64,000 bases of DNA from Symsagittifera roscoffensis (taxonomy: Eukaryota; Xenacoelomorpha; Acoela; Convolutidae). A model generated the notes under the pieces. It saw nothing but the letters and a program-made list of their open reading frames with translations. It did not search any database and was not told the origin of the DNA. The position numbers and the translations under genes are program-made. Shown piece after piece: positions 26,001-38,000 of the stretch. The stretch covers positions 91,365,845-91,429,844 of the forward strand of contig NC_087062.1 in assembly GCF_963678635.1 (NCBI RefSeq), given 5' to 3'. Each line of letters starts with the position of its first letter. Within the stretch, counting starts at the first letter, position 1.

Positions 26001-29000
26001 AGACACTCTACGAAGAGATCGCCCAGGTGCAAGATGACTCAGGTGTATATCTGGACACAAATGTTCTATCCGGAGTGGGCTACTGCTACAAGTGCACTGC
26101 CATTGCCAATGGTAAGAACCTTCTTTCAAACGGTTTTTGATGAGTGTGAAAAAGTAGTAATAATTGAGGTTTCTTCGATTCGCAGAGGTTATATGAAATG
26201 CCAGCAGGCCTGTCGAAGCATAGTCTGTCTCTTTAAAATAGTCAAAGCACCCTCAAAAAAAGTTAAGGAAATTTACCTTGAAAAATTCCCTAAAACACCT
26301 TAACAATTAAGGCAAATTTGCACTACCTTAAGTACGCCTTAGCTTACCTTAAAACACCTTAAAAATTAAGGCAAATTTGCACTACCTTAAGTACGCCTTA
26401 ACTTACCTTAAAACACCTTAAAAATTTACCTTAACAAATACCTTAAAAATTTTTATCGGTAAATTTACCTTAAAAATTTACCTTACAAAATTAGGTAATT
26501 AACCTATATTTACCTTAACATTAAAAACACAAAAAGTAAGGTAAAAACCTTAATTCTCTTCATTTTTAAGGATTTTTGTATATACCTATATACATAGAAA
26601 CCTTTGTTCCTTAAATGATTGAATTGAAATTTTGACCGGTTGACTACGAAATCCAATGTTTATCTTAAATTCCCTCATTCCTAATTAGTTAAATTCATTC
26701 CTAAATTTTTAAGTTAAAGTTAAGGTTAAGTTAAGGTAAGTTACCGATATTCAGTTAGGGTAAATTTTACTTTAATAATTTTTTAAGGTAAAGTTAAGGT
26801 AATGTTAAGGTAAATTTTACCTTATTTTTTTTAAACTTAACTTATTTAGGGTAATTTTACCTTAACAATTTTTTGAGTGCATGAACAGACCAGAACTGGG
26901 CGTTATTACATTAGTGCATGGGGCCTCTTTTCTAATATACTTCCATTAGGTGTACTTTTTTCGTTAACTTAGCTAACTAGCTTGTTCGAATTGGATATTT
27001 TGTAATTCTATTGCGTTGATGCGCAAAAATTTTGAATGTTTGTGCTCGGATGCTCTTTATCACGAAAAATTTCTACTTTTAAGCAAGCAGGTTAGTTATA
27101 CAAGTTTAACTAAGGTAGGGCTATTTTAGTAGAGCTCACCGTCAAAACCCCTGCTTGAAAATCCTGTAAAGTTGTGTTGATAATATCCCTGAGATTCTCA
27201 AACAAATCATAATCACTTCAAACTTCATTTAATCAGGAATTGAGAGCATCAGATCAACCAGTATCTGTTCGTGCAGTCTGCCAGCTGCTCCCGCCGATTT
27301 GACCTTCAATGCTCTCTCAGACAGTTCCATAGAGCTGGCCTGGGCGTTCCCAGACAGCAACGGACGGTACACCGACTTCGAAATCACACACGATCTACAC
27401 ACTACTACTGCCAGTTGGTTTTTGTCTCATTTTAATTTTTTTTGAGGCAAAATCTCATTTTTATTTTTTAAAGGCGAAATTGTAGCTCATGGAAGCTTCA
27501 TAGAGCCTCGACGTAGATTTCAACATTTCTAAACTTTGGAGCTAAGCTTAATTGGCGTACCATTTTTAGGTCGACCAAATTGATTTTCAGAGTTCTCCCA
27601 AAGAATTAAAATTTTTGAAAAAACAGGCCAAAAAGGCATTTTTAGGCACTTTTTGGAAAATTTTGACCAAAAAATTGCATTTTTTCGGCGCGCGATCCCC
27701 CTCAAAAATTAGTATTTATTGGCGCCAAAGGCGCCTTTAGAAAAATTTCAGGGTCATCGCCAAAACTATATATCTCAAAATAGTACAAAGGGGGACCGGG
27801 CGTACATGTGTTTTTTAAAATAAATACCAAGTTTGCACTTTTTGCAGGAAAATCAGAAAACAATATCGGAGTCGTTCGCAAAATTCATTATTTCCTTCTG
27901 CCGATTTTTCAGTGACGAGCAATACGTTCACTTACACCTGGAACACGAATCTTCTACCTGGATCCGCCTACAAGTTTTACATCCGAACCCATTTGGACTG
28001 TACAGCCGCCAGTCCAGATATCGACCTCTACTCGCGATGGTCTATGGTGCAGGCCTACACGGAACCGTCGACACCTCTGTTGTATCCGAATGTGTCGGAC
28101 ACGAATACGATCACCCTGCAAGTGGCCAATGCCTCCAGCTATGATTTGATAAGGTGCGCAAATTTCATATACAACAGCCACAAATCATCTGTTATTCTCA
28201 GACTCCAGTGTCAATTAGAATTTGTAGAGTAAATTCTACAAGCAAATCGCAAAGATGTGATTAATTGATACTAAAAATTAGCGGTATTTCAGGTGTCAAT
28301 ATTCCTAAATACATAGAAACTCTGTCCTTTTATGCCATTCAGATCTTCAAAATAATTTAGAAAAGGGAATCGGAAAAGAACCGACTCCTGTTAGGACTAG
28401 AAAAAGAACGTTTCGACTGCTAATTTCACCATATGAACTTTTTTTATGACGAGAGTACAAACGCAGTCAACTTTTACACAGTCCCAAATAATGATAATTT
28501 TCAATCATCTTCAGATTCAGTTTTCTGTTTGAAGGCAGAGCAGCAAATAAAAAAGAAAACCTGTAAAGCAACTTGAACTGAAGTTTTTTTTTTTAATTTA
28601 ATACCATTTTGTGCTTTGTTTCGTCATTTGAAAATGTTTTTTTTTGTGCGAAGTGTTATCAGTCGTGCAACTTGAGTTTAAATGACCTCTTTTGTCTTCA
28701 GGCTATTCCAAAATGGCCTTGAACTTCTGCCGGTGCCCGCATCCTGGCCCCATCGGGTCACCAATTTGACCCCTGGAACCTCCTACGCTTTCTACGCAGT
28801 GGTGCAGATCAACGGTCTCTCGGCTCAGAGCAATGAAGTCACCTTCTGCACGACTCCGGAAGTGCCGACTGCCGTGCACACGACTACCAGGCATTTCTAC
28901 GGGTTCGAAGTGATCTGGAATGCACCGTCTGCGGGAGACTTTAGCGGGTCGGTTCTGAAATTATTTAGATGAATATTTTCCTTGCTGCCACTTGTATAAT

Positions 29001-32000
29001 TTAGTGCTAATTGATCGAATGCTTGAAGTTTTAGCGACTAGACATTAGGGCAATTATATCAGATTTTTTGTCACATCGCCCAAAGTTCTGCGTATGACTA
29101 ATCCGTAACTGTAATTTGAAAACTTTTGTTTGCAGGTACGAAGTATGGACGAATGCCAATGTGTCATCCCAATGGTAATTGTAGACTTCGAAAATTTGCT
29201 CAAAAGGTAAATTCGGTTATGTACAATTTCAATTTAATGCTCATTTGTTACTTCAGGTTCAACGTAACCCCTATAATGTCAGGCGGATCCATGAGCACAA
29301 ATCTGAAATTCTACAATTTTGACGTCGATAAAGACTTCTCTTTCGTAAGTTATCCTCAATTTTACGAGAAAGAAGGAAAGAAAGAAATTTATTTCTCCAA
29401 ATTATTTCAAAAATAAGAAATTTTGACAAAATAACAGTAAATAAAACAATAGCACCACATTTTATGAAAAAAGTTTCGGAGGGGACAGACAACGGAACTT
29501 TTGTCCACTTTACAGTCTGTGCTATGATACTTTATTATGTATACTTTCAACATTTCGTAAGAGAGAATAAATTAGGTTTATTCATATTTTTTTTGCCTCA
29601 GAAAAAAATACTCAATAAAACCGACATTTGATAGGAGCACAGCCAAGCAAATTTATATTGAGCTCTCAGCGCCTAAATGGAGTGAACCCGAGTTGAAGTG
29701 AAAGTCAGCAGTGATTGAATAAATAACCAGCAAATGATATTTTTTTCTAAAAACACCAAAATGGAGTGTTTTTTTTTGTTTTCCCATTTTTTGTTGATTC
29801 AGACAGAAAATCTCTATGAGAAATTTAGGTGAGGAGACTTTTCTGCACAATCGCGATTTGTAGCTGTCAAAGGAATGGTAGCTCAAATTCAAAGTTAAAG
29901 GGAAAAGAAAAAACATCAATTTACTCTTACGCGGAATTGAATAACTTAGTTTCAAACGCAGTTTCAAACGCGTTTTGCTGTTTTGACACCATTGTTGATT
30001 CCGAGAAATGCATGGGTTCATTGTTAATTAAAAATTAATTTCAAAGATAACAAGACTGCTCGTATCAGGGCAAAGCCCTCAATGTTCCGACTGCCTTTTA
30101 TGGTCTATGAAGCAGTAATAACTTGAAAAAACTTAATGTAAAAAAATAAATAAATTAAATTTTTTTTTAATTTGAGATTTTTTGTGAAAATTATCCCCCC
30201 AAACGCCATATAAAGTACAAAATGATAAATTTCGCTTCTAGTAACGAATCCATTATGGCAAATAAGCTTCCTTCAACCAATTTGGAACGATTTCTAAGAC
30301 GGATTAAATCTCCGCTTACTCTTTAATAGCGCGAAATATATCGCGCGTTAATTGTCCCAAATTGGCCAAATTGCCAATCTTTAAACCCCCATAACTTTAT
30401 GAAAAATGATCACAGGTGAAATATTTTTTCAAATTTGAGCTCAGGACAACAATACCTTTTGAATGATAAAAAAAAATTTTGTCAAAAATGGTTAGTTAAA
30501 AAGTCGAAATTTGTCTGAAGAAAAAAAAAACCCACCCCGAGCACAAATATTCCGTTACTTTCGTATCGAAAGTCGGGACAAAAATATTCGAGTTAGTTCT
30601 TTGTGCTGCTATATGCAACTGTTTTTTTCAGCGGGATAGTATTCGTCATAACTGGTTCTTCAGTTATGAAATTCAAGTCGTCAGGTTGAACCCAATTCAC
30701 CTGAAAAGTTTATAAGTGTGAGCACTTCACAATTTTTAAGAAGGTTATTGTTCTGACTTTCGATACGAAAGTAACGGAATATTTGTGCTAGGGGTGGGTT
30801 TTTTTTCAGACAAACTTCGATTTTTTAACTAGCCATTTTTGATGGAATTTTTTTATATCATTCGAAAACCATTGTTGTCCTGAGCTTGAATTTGAAAAGA
30901 TATTTCACCTGTGATTATTTTTCGTAAAGTTATGTGGGTTAAAAGATTGCCATTTTGACCAATTTGGGACAATTAACGCGCGATATAGTTCGCGCTATTA
31001 ACGCGTAAGCGGAGATTTAACCGTCTTAGAAATCGTTCCAATTTGGTTGAAAGAAGCTTATTTGCCCTAATTGATTTGTTACTAGAAGCGAAACTTATTG
31101 TTTTTCATAGAAAAAATTTCAAAGTTTACAAAATAAAAATGTTTGTTTTCTTTTATTGTTCCGACTTTCGATACGAAAGTAACGGAATATTTGTGCTCGG
31201 GGTGGGTTTTTTTTTCTTCAGACAAATTTCGACTTTTTATCTAGCCATTTTTGACAGAATTTTTTTATATCATTCGAAAGGTATTGTTGTCCTGAGCTCA
31301 AATTTGAAAAGATATTTCACCTGTGATCATTTTTCGTAAAGTTATGGGGGTTTAAAGATTGCCATTTTGGCTAATTTGGGACAATTAACGCGCGATATAT
31401 TTCGCGCTATTAACGCGTAAGAGGAGAGTTAATCCGTCTTAGAAATCGTTCCAAATTGGTTTACCGAAGCTTATTTGCCATAATTGATTTGTTACAAGTA
31501 GCGAAATTTATCCTTTTGTATTTTATATGGCGTGTGGGGGGATGGTTTTCATAAAAATTTTCAAATTTTAGAAAAAAAAAATTTCATTTTGTTTTATTAC
31601 TTTTAATTTTCTAATGTTATTACTGCTCCATAAACCTTAATAGGCAGTCGGAACATTCAGGGCTTCGCCCTGATACGAGCAGTCTTGTTTCATTTAATGT
31701 TTTTATTTTGTTTATGTTATTACTGCTCCATAAACCTTTAAAGGCAGTGGGAACATTCAGGGCTTCGCCCTGATACGAGCAGTCTTGTTCAACTTTGCTT
31801 TTACAAAAAGGAACTTCCAATCCAACATTCTGTTTGAATAACGCCTAATGATCCGCGCAGAATTAATAGTACGCCTAATGGTCCGCGCATTAATGATCCT
31901 AGCAGAAAAAAAATTATCGTTCAAAGCCAAGTCTGACTGAAGCCGATTGTTTGAGTGCAATACAAACTTTAATAGCTCATAGACATGTAGTTCGTATATA

Positions 32001-35000
32001 GTTGGAAAACCGTTTACACGATTTTGTTTCCTTTCCTCAGTGATTTGACCACGTGTCGACTTAAATATTTGCCCCTTTGTACTATTTTGAGATATCCATT
32101 TTTGGCAGATTGACCTTAAAAATTTTCTGAAAGCCTATTTGGCGCCAATATATACTAATTTTGAGATTTTAGTCAAATATACGCTTTTTTTGGTCGAATT
32201 TTTTCAAAAAGTGCTTAAAACCGCCTTTTTGACATGTTTCTTAAATATTTCGCCTGCAGCGCAGAAAGTTTGGTCGAAGTTAGCTCTTTATGAGGATTTC
32301 GGAGAGCTCAGAAACTCAATTTGGTCGACCTAAAAGAAAAAAAGTACCTCGAGAAAATCCCCCTTGAGAAAATCCTAGATCCGCGCCTGTGAAAAATAAA
32401 TGTTTTTCAAAATAAATTGCCAGTAAATAAATATAGAGCAACTAGATGCAATTTACAGTTTAGACCAAGTGAAATTTGTTTTTTTTTTCTCATCAGACCC
32501 CGGGTTCGGGAGACAACGCGCCAGGCATCGCTCCCCCCTTCATCCAACTGAGTGGTATCGAGTCAGGTGGAAGTTACAATGTGAAAGTGCATGCTTACAA
32601 GTCGTGCATGGTCACAGCACCCGATGGATCCACGTCTAATGAAATGTTTTACAGTGAAGATGTGTCAACTGAAGCTTATGTTGGTAAGTGCTTGAACCTT
32701 CAAATTGATTCTTATTCTTAGTCAAAAATCAGTAGCTGACCAGCTGACTAAACAGAACAATTAGATCCAAGAAAAATGGGAGATTTTCACAAATTTGCAT
32801 GAGGAAATGTAAAAGTTTGAACTAGAAACTTTCTGTGTTTCTGAATCGATTTAGCTTGTTTCTATTTTGTAGCTCTTCCTGTAGCTCTTACAAAAAACTT
32901 TAGAAACAGCTTTTTTTCTTGCTTGTCTTCAGTGTGGAACAAATCTGGCACGTTTCGCGCCTTCGTCATTTCGTCCCAAATTTATTACTGGTCTTTGTGT
33001 AAAAGATATGAGGGGCAAAATTTGCTCCTAAATTAAGAGGGGCGAAATGTGTGAAGACTGTCACGAACGACTCTTCATGAATGAGTTCAATGAGTAAGGT
33101 AGCTTGATGATCAAATTTTAAAACAAAAGAATGTTTTTTTATCTTCAGGTGCTCATCCAGTGGTGAAGATAGACGCCCAGTCCATATCCCAGACGGAGAT
33201 CCAGCTGAGTTTCGATGACCTGTCCAGTCAAGTGGAGGCAGGCACTACATTCACTATCTACCGCTACAATGGACAGAACATGTTGGATGCCACATTCAAT
33301 CACGTGACCCTTGATGACCTGCCAATGAGAGATGAAGGTTACCACAAATAACTAACCGACTCTGCACTCTTGAAATTGTTCTCATATGTTTTATTGCGCG
33401 ATATGTTTCATAATTGCGCGAATTTTACTCTCTTGGTTCTTTTGTACGAGAATTAAATTGAGACGGTTTATTCACAAGAGAACGGACCAATACGCGAGCT
33501 GCTTAGCTCATCACGGAGAAACGCTGTTGTGCCCTGCTTCTGGGCTAATAATGTTGCCTCAGTATGCAGCCCAGAACCCTCAAGCAACGAGTAGGGACCA
33601 TGGTTGGCCTCGAACATCCGACCTTTCGATTGAGAGATTTAGATATAACCACGTGTGACCTCGAGAAATTATTAAGAGTCAACTAACATTCCAAACAAAC
33701 AAAAGGAAAACAATTGCAAGAAGAATTTGTTTGTTTTTCATCAAAATTTTCTATCTTGAAGGCTATGCTCGTGGAAAAGTTTTAAAATGGCAAATTTATT
33801 TACTTTCAAGGTTGCAGGCTTAAAATTTCTAAATTAAATGTTGATTTGAATCGGCTTGTTTTCAGGTCTCGACCCGGCCAGTTTCTATTATTATACAATC
33901 AGTGTGCACCTACACAATGTCACAACTGACGATGACAGCAGAAATGCTCTGATCGAGGACTACTTGAACGCCACCCAGTCTCTGAGCACGTTTCATCTGG
34001 ACTACCCAGCTGGTCCAGAGGTCTCCGCTGACAAGTCCATCAGTTTCTACTACTACAAGGAGAGATCTGCGTGCACTTGTGAGAGAAGCTCATTTTGTTT
34101 CTTTTTCAAGATAAGAAAGACCAGAACTTACTGAAAAAAAACTCTAGAATTCTAGAAAAGATGAATCACTCTTAGAAAAGCCTAAAAAAATTTTAGAAAA
34201 CTAAAATACTTGCTATAAATTTCTGAAGTATTTCTGAAGTATTTTTAGAAGTATTCTGAAGAGTTTTCTGAAATATTTTTAGGCTTTTCTAAGAGTGATT
34301 CATCTTTTCTAGACTTCTAGTTCTAGTCGAGTTTTTTTCAGTAAGTTCTGGTCTTTCTTATCAATTTTTTTCTTTAAAACTATTATAGCCTATAATAGTT
34401 TTATAGAAAAAAATTGTTGCTACCAGAGATAATTACGTAAATCAAGTCATTAAATAAGCATAAATGCTTGTGTTTTAATTATAGATTTGGTTTTAAAAGC
34501 CTTTTTATTAGGCCAGGGGCGGATTTTAGGATTTTCTCTAGGGGGGGGGGTGGATTTTCAAAAACTTTTCGTTTTTCGAAAGTTTGTCGACGAACTTTTT
34601 TTTAGGTCGACCAAATTGGTTATCCGAGCTCTCTCAAAGCACTTAAAAGCCCCTGTTTCGGCCAAAGTTTCTGTGCCGCAACCAAAATGTTGAAAAAAAA
34701 AGAAACAGGTCAAAAAGGAGTCTTTAGGCACTTTTTGGAAAATTGTTACCAAAAAATTGCGTTTTTTCGGCGCACGCTCCCCCCTTTAAATAAGTATATA
34801 TTGGTGCCGAAGGCGCCTTTAGAAAAATTTTAGGGTCCGTCAGCCAACATTGGATATCTGAAAATAGTTCAAAGGGGGGTACCTTTGGGTCGTTAAGGGG
34901 TCGAATCCCTGAGGGGGGAGGAGGGCGTCCGCACCCCCGCCCCCACCCCTAAATCCGCCCCTGTTCATAAGTTCTGTTCAACATGTAGCTAGAAATCCGC

Positions 35001-38000
35001 CTCTTGATTAGTCACCATTGATATCTCTTGTTCCAGATCCTCCGAATCCGTCTCAGATGTCCTCGGTTGATCTGGAAGTGGACGAGTTTTCCATCAGCTG
35101 GACAGTGGATAGTATGGCTCACATAGTGACAGAGTGTGCACCCTGGAACAACTCGGTGGGTATCTTTGGAACCCCCGCTTGTGTCAATGTCTCCCAGATG
35201 ATTTACTTGGACGGAGAGTATCACGACATATTGCGAGATGTTAGTCAAAGAAGTTGCTTATTTGCTCCGAATTTCGTGAGATGACAAAAGATACCTATGA
35301 TGATCTAAAGTTTCATGCCATAAGATCCCACGTGATCAAAGAAGTTACTTAAAATGTAATATTCACTATTCGATAATTCGCTGAAAGGATTGATAGTCAG
35401 CTAAGGTTACCTTATCGCTTTCTGTCAGCTAGAAGTTAAGTGAGCGCTTTTTCAATTTTAACCAGCTGAGAACAATACATGGAGCAGAAACAAAAGATTT
35501 GAAAAAAATATGGTACAGAAATTTAAATGGTGGTACTCTACAATAATATACCGCAAAACTTAACAAACCAGAGAAAAATGTTTTCTGCATATGCCTCTGA
35601 AATACGCACAGTTCTTTATAATAAAAAATAAGAGCTAAATAATAAAGCAAATTAAACGAACGATGATTAAAGCTATAGTCCCATAACTGTGATAGCACAC
35701 AATAAATATAGATTCAAAAAGCAATTTAATGGTCAAGATCTTCTAAAACTTCACTTTTTTTACTTCCAGGACCATACAACCCGTGACTACACCTACACAT
35801 CGCTCCCCTCCCCCAGAAGTGCCTACTGGGCTCAAGTGACCGTGGCGTTGACATGCCCAGATGACAAGATCTATCTGGACACGAGGGAGTATATAGATTT
35901 GGGCACATCTAGAATGCCTTACAACCCAGCTCACACTTTGTATAGTTACAGAAGCGAGAGCAGTTCCATGTTCAAAGGTGTCTCCGGATTCACGAGTAAG
36001 AGAATTATACTTGGTTAATATTATAAACAAGATTAATCATTGAACCGCTGCTAAGCTCTGGAAAAAGTAAAAGTCTTTTTTTTTCAACTCTATTTCATAA
36101 CATCGTAACTTACACATCTAAATAATACATTCATTTGTTTGGCAGAAAAGAATTTTAAAATTTAACTTGAGCTTGGTTTGTAGTTATCTGGATGGATTTT
36201 GTTTTTAATTTTTTTGAAAATTTGTGGAGAGTTATCCTATCGTAATAGTATAAGTCTGTGGTAATTGTTTAAGCCTTAGGATTTTTACAAGCATTTCGTT
36301 TTCTTCCCAATTCAGTTTATTAGAACCCGTTAGGTTGCATACACGGTGGTTTTTGTTGATAATACGGTTCTTTTTTTAACAGAGCTAGCGCGCGTTGTAC
36401 CATATTACGCACACTGCTTTTTTCCAGCTTAAGTTGCAAATAAAAGTTTTTTGGTGACAATTTTGCTTGAACGCATAGAATCTAAAATTTAATGGAATCT
36501 AAAGGATCTTACTTTTCAGCACGTTGTTTCGATTTGGGCACAGAACAATGTTTTTTTTAAAATTTTTCTCTCATTTTTCTCAATTTTTTTTTCTCAAGAG
36601 CTTAATGCTGCATAAAGTTGGCTAATCGATAGCATCTGTAGCTTTTTTGTTGGTGGCTCTTTTATTGGTGATGTTATTTCTAAGCCAGCGAGGCGCAGAT
36701 ACAAGGACAGAAGGATCTTACCTTCTAGCACGTTATTTCGATTTGGGCACAGAACAATGTTTTTTCTCAGTTTTACTTTTTCTTTTGTTACTTCACTTTT
36801 TTAAACTAGAGAGCTAGCAAGCGTAGTGTATAAGTACGACACTGCTTCTTTTTCTTGCCTAACTTGCAATTAAAAATGCTCGTCTGATGACACTTTTGCT
36901 ATAATCACAATCTGTAGCATTGAAAATTTTTTAGCATCTAATCTCTGCTTCATTTGTGGCTTTTGTTTGCTGATTTTTAAGCGTTTGTGGCTGAGGGAAG
37001 AGCGTGAGGCTACCAATCTCAAGGTCGCAGGTTCGAATCCTACAGATACCAAAGTTGTACTAATTCGAGGCTTGTTATACTTCTTCTTATTTTATTTCAT
37101 AGAGCTGCTTGTTTTGTCGTTTGTTCGCTAGCTTCGCCTATGTTTTAGTTTTTTATATCAATTGTGCTTGCAAAATGCTGTCGTTTCATTTGTGCTGACA
37201 AAATTTGAAAACCTTAGTATTTGCTGTATATTATAAGAATCTTTAAGCATACTTTTCAATAATAGACTCAATTTTTTGTAATTTAAATTTTGTGCGCTGA
37301 CGAAAAAGTTCATCCCAATTGATCGCCTAATTTTTTGCAGTAGAAAGCATGGTCCAACTTATTATAAGTAACGCAACCTTGAACTTTTTTCTATACTTTA
37401 ATATCCTTGTTAAGTATATGGTCTAGAATATCAGTGCCCGACTTGGGTTTAAACTGATTTTACAAAATTTCAAAAATTCAAATTATGTTAAAATTCGAAA
37501 GCAAATAATTTTTTTGAGCTTTTCAAACTTCAACCGATTATCTAGATGTAAGCTTTGAGTGACTAAAAGATGCTCTCCAGCTACTGGGTATTTATTAACG
37601 GCAAAGTGCAGCTTCGCTTCTGGGTTAACAATTTTCCTTGTTTGTGTTTGCGAATTGCAGTCGTTTTGCTTCAAAAAGTCCCATAATCTCGATTTGCGCG
37701 AGCATTATAAATTCAGTCGTGAAGAACCGATAAGAAGATTTTGAAAGTGGATATTTGATTCTTACTGTTGAATCGTCTTTAAACTGATTGTTTGTGAATG
37801 AGAACAGCCTGTTTCGGTACATAGTTTTTTTGAGATCTCGAGTAGCTGAAAAAAAATTCAAGTATCAATTACGCATTTTACTGAAGAAAATAAATTTCTC
37901 CTTACATTTTCGAACTTTAGTGGGCGTGGTGTAATAGTACGACTGTGCTTTTTTCAAAAGAAAGTCGCAAATCTCGGTGCCGTTTATAGTGGCACCTTAA

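Noticed and set aside
25895-26303. Alternative frames over exons 12, 14 and 24
   Set aside because: Shadows of the FN3 exons; only one frame matches the domain pattern and the splice phases.
36985-37052. Functional tRNA gene
   Set aside because: Acceptor stem does not pair and the ACC loop fits no usual tRNA; related broken copies lie nearby.
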